Below are positions 8,571-17,157 of a stretch of DNA of 55,313 nt, one piece after another. The DNA lies in assembly GCA_017398625.1 (NCBI GenBank), contig JAFQFP010000006.1:1-55313 (forward strand). The letters are read 5' to 3'. Source of the DNA: Oscillospiraceae bacterium. GTDB lineage: Bacteria > Bacillota > Clostridia > Oscillospirales > Oscillospiraceae. The notes beneath the pieces were generated by a model. That model did no database searches and was not told the DNA's origin. It was given only the letters and a program-made list of their open reading frames with translations. The position numbers were made by a program, and so were the translations under genes. Numbering within the stretch: the stretch's first letter is position 1; each line of letters begins with the position of its first letter.

Positions 8571-9824
8571 CTACAGCACCGTAGATGCGTGGGTGATTAC
8601 ACCCCAAATGCGTTGCTGCTCTGTATCCACTTCCACAACCCGCACCGTAACCCGGGCACCGGGCAAAGGTCTGCCTCGCTTCGGAAGTCCACAAAGGCAA
8701 TCCAGTTCTCCCTCCAGTGTGACGAACACACCGTTCACATCAACATGACCGACAACGCCAACATATTTGTTGCCCGCCACATATCTGCGTGCCGCCCGTT
8801 CAAAGGGATTGGGCATTGCTTCCTTTGCGGATACCTCGATCTGGATGCTGTCCCGGTGGCTCCGATCCAGCTCCATAATGCGAACCAGAATGCGGTCTCC
8901 AGGCTGATGCAGGATAGTTGCATCCATTACACGCCGATAGGTCAGATCCTTTACCGCGATCCAGCTCTCAACGCCGAACACTTCCACGAAAACACCGGAT
9001 CGAACAACGGAAACAACACGGGCTTCTACCACGGCTCCGGTGTAGAGCAGATAGTTCCCTTCCCGGTCCGTGCCATAATAGAACTGCTTCCGTTTGGCAC
9101 GCATAGCATCTAGGCGACTGCCCACAGCTATGCCGTTATCCGGATCAATTCCCTTGACGATGTAATCCACCTCAGCACCTAAGCGCCGAAGCAGCATATC
9201 GTTGTAGGTAGATCGTTCGCTTCGATCCTCCATTTCTTCCGGCAAGTCAACCATCTCGTCCGCGGGGATGATAACTTTGATGTTGCCATGGTAAATGACT
9301 GCCATGTTGCGACCACTGGTTCCCTGCTCCTCCAAACCGGTAAAAGTACCGGACAGGATTCGCTTGGATTTTAGGGACTCCAGCATGTCCAGCAAATCAT
9401 TCTTGGTCCTATCCGCTGCGGTTTCTACGGTGCGTCTGCCATCGATGGAAATAACTCGCTCGCTAGTTCCAATAAAGCTGCGAAGCTTCTGGTAAGTAGA
9501 GGGTTCCTTAGGAGCTTCCTCCTCTTCGGCGTCCTCTGCAGAAGGCGCTGCTTCCGCAGGTGTCTCTGTGTCAGACTGAGTTTCTGCTGTCGCTGTCTTC
9601 CGGCGCCGGCGTTTCGGTTTCGGTTCCTCAGCCTCAGTCTGGGGAGCAGCCTCAGGTTCTTCGAGATCTGCAGGGCCTTCGATCGGAATTCTGCCGTCTT
9701 GACCGGTATTCAGGTCAGTCTGGAGATAACCCTCTGATGTGTCAGGGCCAGCACGTTGGTCCATTCCTTCCAACTCCGGACTCACATCGTTTCCGGGCTG
9801 GACAGTGTCAATGATTTCACTCAT
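8571..9824 (-). CDS. S1 RNA-binding-domain protein of conjugative element
   Basis: 417 residues, ATG with GGAGG seven bases upstream. Residues 1-110 are acidic low complexity (Glu, Pro and Ala rich, with KPKRRRRK in the middle). The middle region carries a conserved ICE-specific domain. The C-terminal 150 residues contain an S1-type OB fold: 'YTGAVVEARVVSVVRSGVFVEVFGVESWIAVKDL' followed by 'GDRILVRIMELDR', and a second, shorter one ('VGVVGHVDVNGVFVTLEGELDCLCGLP'). S1 domains bind single-stranded RNA or DNA. The gene directly follows the VirD4 gene (16-base gap). It is likely cytoplasmic, but its exact role in transfer is unknown. Confidence 0.8.
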   Translation of the reverse strand: MSEIIDTVQPGNDVSPELEGMDQRAGPDTSEGYLQTDLNTGQDGRIPIEGPADLEEPEAAPQTEAEEPKPKRRRRKTATAETQSDTETPAEAAPSAEDAEEEEAPKEPSTYQKLRSFIGTSERVISIDGRRTVETAADRTKNDLLDMLESLKSKRILSGTFTGLEEQGTSGRNMAVIYHGNIKVIIPADEMVDLPEEMEDRSERSTYNDMLLRRLGAEVDYIVKGIDPDNGIAVGSRLDAMRAKRKQFYYGTDREGNYLLYTGAVVEARVVSVVRSGVFVEVFGVESWIAVKDLTYRRVMDATILHQPGDRILVRIMELDRSHRDSIQIEVSAKEAMPNPFERAARRYVAGNKYVGVVGHVDVNGVFVTLEGELDCLCGLPKRGRPLPGARVTVRVVEVDTEQQRIWGVITHASTVL

Positions 9825-9840
9825 GACAATTCCTCCTTAT

Positions 9841-11706
9841 TTAGAAATCTGATGGGGGTTTTGCTGTGCCATATCCCCGCGTTTTCCTATCCGGCCGCTT
9901 CTGTGCACTCGGCGCAGGGACAGAAACAGGTTCAGTCTGGTAGGCGGGCATTGGCCGAAGCGGCGTGTAATCATACACGCTGCGCTTCACTATTTTCTTG
10001 GACATGGGGTGCTTGGTGTAGTCTAGCTTTTTTAGTTTCAGCATATTACAGCCTCGAATCACCACAAGCATTTCATCATTAGGCAAACGAAGCACCTCAT
10101 CCGGTGTGAGTAACCGGCGTCTCCCCTGTCCCTCGGTATGCCGGTATTGCGGGATGACTTGTGCCACCGCAATCGTTTGGCGAACGGTCATAGTGCTGTT
10201 CACCATTACGGAGATATCTCCACTGCGCTCCGAAAAGTAGGTAGCTGAGGTGTCATCCGTACAGCCAAGCATCAGTTGAATGTCGGCATTACCGATAATT
10301 TCTGACCATAAGTTATTGGGATACCGGTTCTGAAGCTGGCCCAAGCTCTGTACTGCCAGCATTACCCGGATGTCCCGGGATCTGACAGTAGACAGTGTTC
10401 TTGCAAAATCAGAACCGTCCTCTGCTCCTCCGATTCGTCCCACATTATTAAACTCATCCAGCACCAGGTTGACAGGTACGTCACAACGACCGTTCGGCTG
10501 TGCATCAGCGTACCGGGTCAGTTTGATGAACAGGAAAGAAAAGAACAGCGATGACAGGAATGCCATGCTGTTGTCCTGATCACTCAGAATAATGTAATAC
10601 GCACATTTGCGTTTACCTGGAGCTGTCAAATCAATGTCGGAGTATTTTGTAATGCGCTGGACCGCCCGGTCCTGCAGCACCTGAAGGCGAGTACCCAGAC
10701 CCAGTATGATACCGGATTTGACCGTGTCGCTGGCCTGAGAGAACAGGTTGTACGGTGCCCGGGCCGGATGATCTATAGGCAGCTTTTCAAAGATCGCTGC
10801 CAGCTGACGCTCACTGTATGAAGTAAGCATCTGATACACAGCGGGCAAGTGTTTATCCTCCTTGGCTTTATTATGGTCATAATCAGTTTGGAGGATCAAC
10901 GCACGGAGCAGATTGGCTTCGCCGTTATCCCAGAAGTGATCTCCTTTTCCAGAGCTGGTATTGCCGATAATAACATTGGTAAGCATCTGGGCCATCAGGG
11001 TATCACCGTTCAAGTCTGACATACAGTTCCACGCATCTCCGTGATCCGGGTCTACCAGGTTGAAGATTTTTACATCATATCCAGCATTTCGGAACAACTC
11101 CGATGTATCTGCATACATTTCTGCCTTACTGTCAGTGATGATCACAGACTCACCCCGGTTTAAGGCTTGAAATAATGCATTGCGAATAATAGCCCGGGAT
11201 TTCATGGTACCGGATGCACCGAAGATGGCAATGTGTCGGTTGAGTCTGGTATCGACCGGCATACAGACTGCTTTTCCTTTATACTCACCCAGTATAGTGC
11301 CCTCAGCCTTCTCGATGGGGCTGACCTCTAGCATCTCCTTCATTTCCTGATCGGTCATCCATGAAGCGGATCCGTATAAGCCGGATTTGCTGGTGGTAAA
11401 GCCCCGGGGATCCCGCTGCTTGCTGTCGAACTTATCGTGGAACTTTACATACAAGAATATCGCTCCGCAGATTCCAATGAGCAGAAGCATTCCCTTGATG
11501 CCATTGCCTGTAAAAGCCAAAGGCAAGCAGGTCAATGGACTCCAGTTTACGGGCTGCATAGTGGCCTGCCCGGAGAGTCCGTTGTCATTGAGCCAAGCAT
11601 CGTAGTTTGAGAGCAATTGACTTGATAAGCCTCCCAGATAGAGCAGCGCAGCGACTCCAAGAATTGCGGCAACGATAATTGCTATCATTCGCTTCTTATC
11701 TGTCAT
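9841..11706 (-). CDS. VirD4/TraG-type conjugative coupling protein
   Basis: 621 residues, ATG with GGAGG upstream, overlapping the previous gene by 11 bases. Two N-terminal membrane helices (about 8-28 and 62-85) precede a RecA-like ATPase. Walker A is 'GASGTMKSR' (about 163), Walker B 'VNLVLDEFNNVG' (about 416), and 'SEIIGNADIQLMLGCTDDTSATYFSERSG' is the conserved TraG/VirD4 C-terminal region. The family couples the relaxase-bound DNA strand to the type IV channel and energises its export at the inner membrane. Length and motifs are complete. The relaxase partner is not in the window. Confidence 0.93.
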   Translation of the reverse strand: MTDKKRMIAIIVAAILGVAALLYLGGLSSQLLSNYDAWLNDNGLSGQATMQPVNWSPLTCLPLAFTGNGIKGMLLLIGICGAIFLYVKFHDKFDSKQRDPRGFTTSKSGLYGSASWMTDQEMKEMLEVSPIEKAEGTILGEYKGKAVCMPVDTRLNRHIAIFGASGTMKSRAIIRNALFQALNRGESVIITDSKAEMYADTSELFRNAGYDVKIFNLVDPDHGDAWNCMSDLNGDTLMAQMLTNVIIGNTSSGKGDHFWDNGEANLLRALILQTDYDHNKAKEDKHLPAVYQMLTSYSERQLAAIFEKLPIDHPARAPYNLFSQASDTVKSGIILGLGTRLQVLQDRAVQRITKYSDIDLTAPGKRKCAYYIILSDQDNSMAFLSSLFFSFLFIKLTRYADAQPNGRCDVPVNLVLDEFNNVGRIGGAEDGSDFARTLSTVRSRDIRVMLAVQSLGQLQNRYPNNLWSEIIGNADIQLMLGCTDDTSATYFSERSGDISVMVNSTMTVRQTIAVAQVIPQYRHTEGQGRRRLLTPDEVLRLPNDEMLVVIRGCNMLKLKKLDYTKHPMSKKIVKRSVYDYTPLRPMPAYQTEPVSVPAPSAQKRPDRKTRGYGTAKPPSDF

Positions 11707-12847
11707 ATAAATTCCTCCGCTTTACGCCAAGCTCTTCCTCGATCTGCGCCAGTTCAATAACCTTCACGCTGGCAAGCCTTCCGATGTAGGCCTGCAGCAG
11801 GGATGTCTGCTGGGGGTAGCACAGAATTTCAACCGTCAGACCGGTTTGATGACTCAATGCACTGCGAAACCGCTGAAGCCGGGCAATGTCGCAATCAAGA
11901 AATGAGTATACATAGATACCGTCAATGAAAGCATCATACTCAAAATCGCCGTGATTATAGGACCGCTCGCTGGGATCAAAGAGGTAATCCAGAATCTTTT
12001 CTTTCCAGTCTGACACACAGAACAGACGTAGAAGTCGAACACCATAGTCATTCATAGGGACCGCATGGATATGCCGGAAGATGGAATCGAAACGGTTATC
12101 CTTCCTCCGGTTCTTTCCGATCTCCAGAAGGGTCTCTAAGGCTACGCTGTCAGACTCAGCCAGAAGGACCGCCGAATCAACGGCATTTATTTGCGCGTTG
12201 GCGCCGGCAATGCTTTTCAGATTCTGCTGCGTCTTGAACTCACCCAAACCGGACCACTTCATTGCGGCATCCCTGGTGTTGTACACCGCGAGGCACTGTC
12301 TTCCCGCAAAGATTGCTCCGACCATTCGGCTGAAGCAGGTCTTATTTAGTTCAGTCTGACCGATGCGCTTGATATCCTTGGCCATATATAAGGATGGCTC
12401 ATCCGGGATGTTTTTGGAATATCCGGTTTGGAGAAGCTGCGGCAACAGATATGCGCGTATCTCTATATCCGCATTCATACACATCGCCACAGCCTCACCC
12501 ACTCGGTGGAACCGATCCCGATGATCCTGATCGCCGGGAATATCGTGCCCGGCAAATGCACTTAAGTAATATTCTTCCGCACCGATCCATCTGAGTATGG
12601 GAATCCCTCCCTTAAAGAAGCGAACGGATTTCCATTTGCCTTTGCCACAAACATTCAAAAGCCGGCAAGATATCTTCTCACCAGTATCCGGATTTTGAAA
12701 ATCCTGTTTCGTGTTCAGCTTATTGACCAGCACCTTATAGACCCGTTCATTACCAAGCAAACCGAGCGATTGGATAGGAAAATCACCCACCACGGACAGG
12801 AGTGTAATGAGCCGATGAACCTGACTGCCGGGGCGAACATAGATCAT
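11696..12847 (-). CDS. ICE protein with N-terminal winged-helix-like region, function unknown
   Basis: 383 residues. The start ATG overlaps the stop of the preceding small gene as ATGA, with AAGGTGAG upstream, so the two are translationally coupled. The first 60 residues ('HRLITLLSVVGDFPIQSLGLLGNERVYKVLVNKLNTKQDF') read like a winged helix of the replication-relaxation type found on Gram-positive mobile elements. The rest holds mixed alpha-beta segments ('FDSIFRHIHAVPMNDYGVRLLRLF', 'DAFIDGIYVYSFLDCDIARLQRFRSAL') reminiscent of nuclease-like domains in the same family. No signal or membrane helix. It sits directly before virD4, so a DNA-processing role is possible. I do not claim a specific family. 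Confidence 0.7.
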   Translation of the reverse strand: MIYVRPGSQVHRLITLLSVVGDFPIQSLGLLGNERVYKVLVNKLNTKQDFQNPDTGEKISCRLLNVCGKGKWKSVRFFKGGIPILRWIGAEEYYLSAFAGHDIPGDQDHRDRFHRVGEAVAMCMNADIEIRAYLLPQLLQTGYSKNIPDEPSLYMAKDIKRIGQTELNKTCFSRMVGAIFAGRQCLAVYNTRDAAMKWSGLGEFKTQQNLKSIAGANAQINAVDSAVLLAESDSVALETLLEIGKNRRKDNRFDSIFRHIHAVPMNDYGVRLLRLFCVSDWKEKILDYLFDPSERSYNHGDFEYDAFIDGIYVYSFLDCDIARLQRFRSALSHQTGLTVEILCYPQQTSLLQAYIGRLASVKVIELAQIEEELGVKRRNLYDR

Positions 12848-13038
12848 TTCTTCTCACCTTCGCCCTTAGAAATCAGGTCCGGATGACTGCTCTCTCCGAC
12901 CCGATGTCGTATCTTTTTCGGCCTAAAAACCGGGGTACGCCCCCCCATTTCCTGCTCCTCAGGGTTTATGCAATCCGGTCTGCGAGGTTTTTGGCCGTTT
13001 TTGCATAAGATTTTTTGAGGTTTATACCTTCGTTTCAT
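12844..13038 (-). CDS. Small basic ICE protein (64 residues)
   Basis: A short ORF opens at ATG 13,036-13,038, inside the end of the preceding gene (overlap 17 bases), with a G-rich ribosome site (GAGGGGG) about nine bases upstream. It stops by ATGA overlap with the next gene. The product is very basic (MKRRYKPQKILCKNGQKPRR...) with two Cys and no membrane segment. Position-perfect junctions at both ends support a real gene rather than chance. Without it there would be a 174-base gap in an otherwise overlapping operon. Function is unknown; a nucleic-acid-binding role would fit its charge. Confidence 0.6.
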   Translation of the reverse strand: MKRRYKPQKILCKNGQKPRRPDCINPEEQEMGGRTPVFRPKKIRHRVGESSHPDLISKGEGEKK

Positions 13039-13702
13039 GGAGCTTGACCCCCTCGTCGCCGATGCCGGGAAGCCGTTCCAGAAAAAAACGGAGTTCATCC
13101 TGAGGCACCACATACACTTCGGTGCGATCCTCAGATCCAGGAGCGCTGCAATAGAAGTGCCAGCACACTGCGGCACCATCATCCTTCATGGTGTGCATCG
13201 CCACGGTATCAGAGACCATATTGATCTCGATATTATCATGATCTCTCCACTGCCGCTCCGGGCGGGCGCGGTCATATACATGACGGTAGCAGAGTACCGC
13301 GTCCGGATAAATTGCTCTAGGCTTACCAGTGAAAAACCGGTCCATAGCGGGATACAGAAATCCGCGCACATACTCAGCGGACCCCCTGTCCTTTTTGGGA
13401 AGCAGGGCGGGAATCCGCAAGCAGAACCAACCTTCATCGGTGTAACCCATTTGAACAGGGATACATTCCGCAATGGTACGATCCACTGCTGCCTTGGCCT
13501 GGGGGTTATCGGTATACAGGGGCAACGCTCTGCAATTGAGAATATATTTCTCGCTCAGTTCCTCCAGCTTCATAGCTCTTTCCAAAGCAGCTTCTATGTT
13601 ACCGTTCTTCCAAAACCATCTGGCCGCTTCCATATGGGATTTCATTTTCCCGTACTGTGCCTCAATCCGGTCTAACAGGATTTCAAAATCAGTCTTTTCC
13701 AT
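13022..13702 (-). CDS. Conserved ICE protein of unknown function (DUF6100-like)
   Basis: 226 residues, ATG with AGGAGG ten bases upstream, overlapping the stop of the upstream gene by 14 bases. The N terminus is helical ('ILLDRIEAQYGKMKSHMEAARWFWKNGNIEAALERAMKLEELSEKYILNCRALPLY'). The C-terminal half is beta-rich ('AVCWHFYCSAPGSEDRTEVYVVPQDELRFFLERLPG'). It resembles a family seen in Clostridia ICE transfer operons that I tentatively match to DUF6100. No catalytic motif, signal peptide or membrane helix is visible. Its place between VirB4 and VirD4 genes implies a cytoplasmic accessory role in transfer. Confidence 0.65.
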   Translation of the reverse strand: MEKTDFEILLDRIEAQYGKMKSHMEAARWFWKNGNIEAALERAMKLEELSEKYILNCRALPLYTDNPQAKAAVDRTIAECIPVQMGYTDEGWFCLRIPALLPKKDRGSAEYVRGFLYPAMDRFFTGKPRAIYPDAVLCYRHVYDRARPERQWRDHDNIEINMVSDTVAMHTMKDDGAAVCWHFYCSAPGSEDRTEVYVVPQDELRFFLERLPGIGDEGVKLHETKV

Positions 13703-14228
13703 TGTCGCTTTCCTCCTGGGAATAAAAGGTTACCACCGGCTCGCCATCTCCACGGGATTTCACCGTGGCAAGCAAACAGGGGGCATCGGGTAATTGCAAT
13801 CGCGGTGCTATCGAAATGTCAGGCACCACAATAATGAACTTCAGATCTTCATCCGGTTGCAAAAGTCTTACCTGACTTTCTTCCCCTTCATAAAGAACAA
13901 TGATCTCATAACCAATGTTCTCCTTTAGGAAAAAGACCTGGGACGGATAGTTTGCGGCATAGTGATCCTTAGGGTCATCGAGCTTATTGATGAACTTCGC
14001 CAGTACCCATACCGCCTGAATGATCCGCTGGTCAGGCTTGGCAAGCGGATCCAAAGCAATGTAAGTACCGTCCAGGATCTCTGTGATCCGCAGACTTCTC
14101 CGTAGCGTATACAGAAGCCGTTCTGCCTTTTCTTCAGGCATATTCAACATCTTCATAACTTGTATTTTGGGCAATGCGCCATACTGGTAAAGCCAGTTCA
14201 CAACGCACTGCTCCTCTGGCAAAAGCAT
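13689..14228 (-). CDS. ICE protein with winged-helix N terminus (DUF5697-like)
   Basis: 179 residues, ATG with GGGAGGT eight bases upstream. Residues 1-60 ('EEQCVVNWLYQYGALPKIQVMKMLNMPEEKAERLLYTLRRSLRITEILDGTYIALDP') form a plausible winged helix. The rest is alpha-beta with 'FFLKENIGYEIIVLYEGEE' and 'KFIIVVPDI', similar to a Clostridia ICE family that I tentatively call DUF5697. The 46 bases before the start contain two copies of AAAATGCGTATT, which could be its own operator. Located directly after virB4. Role unknown; it may be a DNA-binding regulator of the transfer operon. Confidence 0.65.
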   Translation of the reverse strand: MLLPEEQCVVNWLYQYGALPKIQVMKMLNMPEEKAERLLYTLRRSLRITEILDGTYIALDPLAKPDQRIIQAVWVLAKFINKLDDPKDHYAANYPSQVFFLKENIGYEIIVLYEGEESQVRLLQPDEDLKFIIVVPDISIAPRLQLPDAPCLLATVKSRGDGEPVVTFYSQEESDNGKD

Positions 14229-14243
14229 GGTTATTTACCTCCC

Positions 14244-14289
14244 AAAATGCGTATTTTGCTTAAAATGCGTATTCTTAACCGGAATACGC
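14244..14289. repeat. AAAATGCGTATT repeat cluster
   Basis: Two direct copies of AAAATGCGTATT (14,244-14,255 and 14,262-14,273; 18-bp period) are followed by an inverted partial copy, GGAATACGC (14,281-14,289). They lie between the virB4 stop and the ribosome site of the DUF5697-like gene. A related cluster occurs at 22,564-22,606. Confidence 0.7.
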
Positions 14290-16824
14290 TTTTTCGCGCT
14301 GCCGTTCACGAAGAATTGCCTCTAGTTCTGCGCGGTCAGTCGTGATCAGTTCCTGCTCCTCCCGGGATGCCTTGATAACAACCGGGACCTTATTATTATT
14401 GGAATTGATCAGAGCCTCACCTCGCTCGAAACGGGTAATAGCTCGCATCTCCGTGGGCGTTAGTTTCAAGATATCCTGAACATATTTTGCCTCATCCGGC
14501 TCCAAATTCAGGATGACCTTATTTTTACTGTTGTTGATGATCGCTCTGCCGTACTTACCTCCCTCCAGTGAAAAGAAGTCGGAAAGATCTTGCGTAGCAG
14601 CAATTGCAGCCGTACCAAAGCCACGGGCTGTTTTAAACAGAGTCAAACAGAACTCTGCCGCCTGATTGGAGGCTGCTGCAGAGCCGGTGGCCGTTTCACC
14701 GATCAGCTTCCAGATCTCGTCGATGAAAATAGCTTTCTTTTTGGTAATGTCCGTCTTGATGCTGTCCCACACATAGTCCAGCGCAATAAACATACCAACA
14801 GGAAGAAGCTTGCCTTTCAGCTCAGAAAGGTCAAAGACGATGTACTTGTTACTGAGATCTACATTGGTCTGATTATTGAACGACTGGGCAGAGCCGGTCA
14901 CAAACCTGCTGACGATCACAGCAATTCGGTTCGTCATCTCATTCTCCAGAAGGTGGTTATACAGATCGCCCAGGATAGGCATCGGCTTCATCTTCGGTGG
15001 ATTGGCCTTAGCATCCAGATAAACTGAATCGTTATCATGGGTAATGCCGAAATCCGCATACGTCTTGATGAGAGCCTCGTCCAGAAGCTGTTCCTCCTCG
15101 TTAGACATATCAGGAATCAGCAGTGCAAAGAAGATCATTAGCTGCTGGATCTTGCTTGCCAGCATAGAACCCATCTCCACATAATCTACCGCATCGATCA
15201 GTTCCATCTCCGGGGCAATGGTGTGCCGGATCTCCATAATGTTGATGCAATGCGGAGATCCCGGAGCGATCCGGACAAACTGTCCGCCGATCTTATTACA
15301 CGCACGACGGAACTCATGCCCCTTAATGGGAGCGATGATGAAGCTTTGGATTCCCCGCATTCGCATCCGAAGGGCCAAAAGCTGCATAGAGAAGGTTTTA
15401 CCTGCTCCGGAAGTACCGATGATATTGAGATTGGCGTTTTTGTTCTTCTTGGTATCAAACAGGTCCACGATACAAAGAGAATTGTTGTGCCGGTTCACAC
15501 CGAGAAGGACACCGGAATCATCCGACATTTCAAAGCTGGTGAACATATAGGTGCTGGCTGCGCCGCTGGTCAGTACATTGCGCTGAGATTTCTTTGCCAA
15601 CGAAGGAGACATCTGTAGAAACGGCATTACTGTTTTCAACGCCGCCTCCTGCTGAAACTTACAGTCGCTGACATACATATCCATAGACTTGAGAAGATCG
15701 ATCATCTTCTGCTTGCGCCATAGCAATTCCTCATAGCTACGAGCAGATACCGTAACAAAGCAGGACATATAAAACAGGTCCTCATTATTGGATAGACCAT
15801 GCTTGATGTAGTATCCCGCCTGGATGGAACTAGTCAGCTCCTCGTAATCCGTACTGGTATCGTGCATGGAGCGCAGTTTCGTGCGGTTCAACCGGATACG
15901 CTGAGCAACCTTGTCGATGCTCCTGCTCCGGTTCTCCCTCCGAAGGAACACATCCACATCCACGCCTTCACCGGCATTGATGATGGAGGACATCCATCCG
16001 GCACGAACCGCACTGGGGTAGCCGCTGCTCTTGATATACAGGAAGGTGTAGTACAACCCGTCCATCACCACATAATGATGATGGGTCAGATCAATACCTC
16101 TGGGGGCAATGAAGTGTGCCATTCGGATATTCGGTACCGGGTCCACGCCGATCACTTTATTCTTCGCCGCCATGGTGTCAATGACCACATGGTTGATCCT
16201 GCTGGTAAAGGGTTCCTCCACACAGGAACGGCGGTTAAAGAACATATACAGAATCTCAGCAAGGAACTCGTCCGGATCTTTCGGATCCAAAATAGCATTG
16301 CCACATTGGAAGAAATAAGCACGGGCATTCTGCTCTGCAGTCTGCATCATACTCAGAACCTGACCGTAATCCTCTTTGTCACCACGACGGGATTCTTCAT
16401 ATTGAAAAATAAGAAAGAAGCGTCTTGTCAACGCTTCTCTGCTTCCAACATCTTTGATCAGGCGGATATAGCCTTCGCCCATATTCCGGCAGGCTTCGCT
16501 TTCTTCCTGTTCCAGCTCCTGGCGGACCATAGCAACATGCTTATCCGAGTCTGCCCTGCGCGTGATGCTCTTGAACTGCATCTGCATAGGTGAGATCTTT
16601 AGCCAGGCAGCAAAGGAGCAAATGATATTGTACTGCTCCTCCTCAGACCGCAGCAGGAAATTTACCGGCTCGATCTCCAGGATCTTGATGAATCTGCCAT
16701 CTGTGGTCTCAATAACACCATTGGCAATATTGCGGATAGGAATAAAGTCCTGTACGAAATCCAGCTTCTCAGGCCTTCTTTTTGGTTTTTCCGCCTTTCT
16801 TTTTGCGGATTTGCCGCGGGTCAT
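14275..16824 (-). CDS. VirB4-type conjugative ATPase
   Basis: About 849 residues. ATG 16,824 is chosen because AGGAGGG lies 12 bases upstream; a TTG at 16,836 would touch the ribosome site. The N-terminal half matches the VirB4/TrsE N domain ('GVIETTDGRFIKILEIEPVNF'). Walker A is 'IGTSGAGKTFSMQL' (about 475) and Walker B 'KAIFIDEIWKLIG' (about 705), followed by 'KTARGFGTAAIAATQDLSDFF' and 'NNSKNKVILNLEPDEA'. VirB4 ATPases power assembly of, and transport through, type IV secretion channels at the inner face of the membrane. The gene overlaps the PrgI gene by 56 bases, the usual order in Gram-positive ICEs. Complete, with all motifs intact. Confidence 0.95.
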   Translation of the reverse strand: MTRGKSAKRKAEKPKRRPEKLDFVQDFIPIRNIANGVIETTDGRFIKILEIEPVNFLLRSEEEQYNIICSFAAWLKISPMQMQFKSITRRADSDKHVAMVRQELEQEESEACRNMGEGYIRLIKDVGSREALTRRFFLIFQYEESRRGDKEDYGQVLSMMQTAEQNARAYFFQCGNAILDPKDPDEFLAEILYMFFNRRSCVEEPFTSRINHVVIDTMAAKNKVIGVDPVPNIRMAHFIAPRGIDLTHHHYVVMDGLYYTFLYIKSSGYPSAVRAGWMSSIINAGEGVDVDVFLRRENRSRSIDKVAQRIRLNRTKLRSMHDTSTDYEELTSSIQAGYYIKHGLSNNEDLFYMSCFVTVSARSYEELLWRKQKMIDLLKSMDMYVSDCKFQQEAALKTVMPFLQMSPSLAKKSQRNVLTSGAASTYMFTSFEMSDDSGVLLGVNRHNNSLCIVDLFDTKKNKNANLNIIGTSGAGKTFSMQLLALRMRMRGIQSFIIAPIKGHEFRRACNKIGGQFVRIAPGSPHCINIMEIRHTIAPEMELIDAVDYVEMGSMLASKIQQLMIFFALLIPDMSNEEEQLLDEALIKTYADFGITHDNDSVYLDAKANPPKMKPMPILGDLYNHLLENEMTNRIAVIVSRFVTGSAQSFNNQTNVDLSNKYIVFDLSELKGKLLPVGMFIALDYVWDSIKTDITKKKAIFIDEIWKLIGETATGSAAASNQAAEFCLTLFKTARGFGTAAIAATQDLSDFFSLEGGKYGRAIINNSKNKVILNLEPDEAKYVQDILKLTPTEMRAITRFERGEALINSNNNKVPVVIKASREEQELITTDRAELEAILRERQREKAYSG

Positions 16825-17143
16825 ACTTATATCCAACCCTCCTAAAATGTAATCTTCGGCGGCTAGTGAGAAAAGTCAGCATATGGCCGGCATATTGCAA
16901 CAGCGAATCTCCATCAATTCCCATCGCTGCCAAAACACCGAGCGGAATCAGCGTCACTGTCGCAACCACGATCCGCACTGTCGCTGTCATGGGGATTAGA
17001 AAAAGAATCGGATACCCGACAGCTGCCAGCAGGAACAATGCCTCAATTGCGTTTCTTGTCTCCAGCATGCCGCCGAGGATCTTGCCGGAGTCCGTGTAGT
17101 TCGCCGGAATGGCGTAAATGTTACTGTATTCTTTATCATCCAT
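16769..17143 (-). CDS. PrgI family membrane protein (VirB3-like)
   Basis: About 124 residues from ATG 17,143, with AAGGCAGG eight bases upstream (GTG at 17,152 is an alternative). 'YAIPANYTDSGKILGGM' followed by two close hydrophobic helices ('AIEALFLLAAVGYPILFLIP', 'VRIVVATVTLIPLGVLAAMGI') and a basic tail ending KKKGGKTKKKA match the PrgI family, which takes the place of VirB3 next to VirB4 in Gram-positive conjugation systems. It overlaps the start of virB4, and the NlpC/P60 gene ends 14 bases upstream. Confidence 0.9.
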   Translation of the reverse strand: MDDKEYSNIYAIPANYTDSGKILGGMLETRNAIEALFLLAAVGYPILFLIPMTATVRIVVATVTLIPLGVLAAMGIDGDSLLQYAGHMLTFLTSRRRLHFRRVGYKYDPRQIRKKKGGKTKKKA

Positions 17144-17157
17144 AATGGACACCTGCC

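Noticed and set aside
12844..13182. Longer 112-codon version of the small basic gene
   Set aside because: The first 48 codons overlap the end of the upstream gene without a ribosome site; the ATG at 13,038 has one and gives clean operon junctions.
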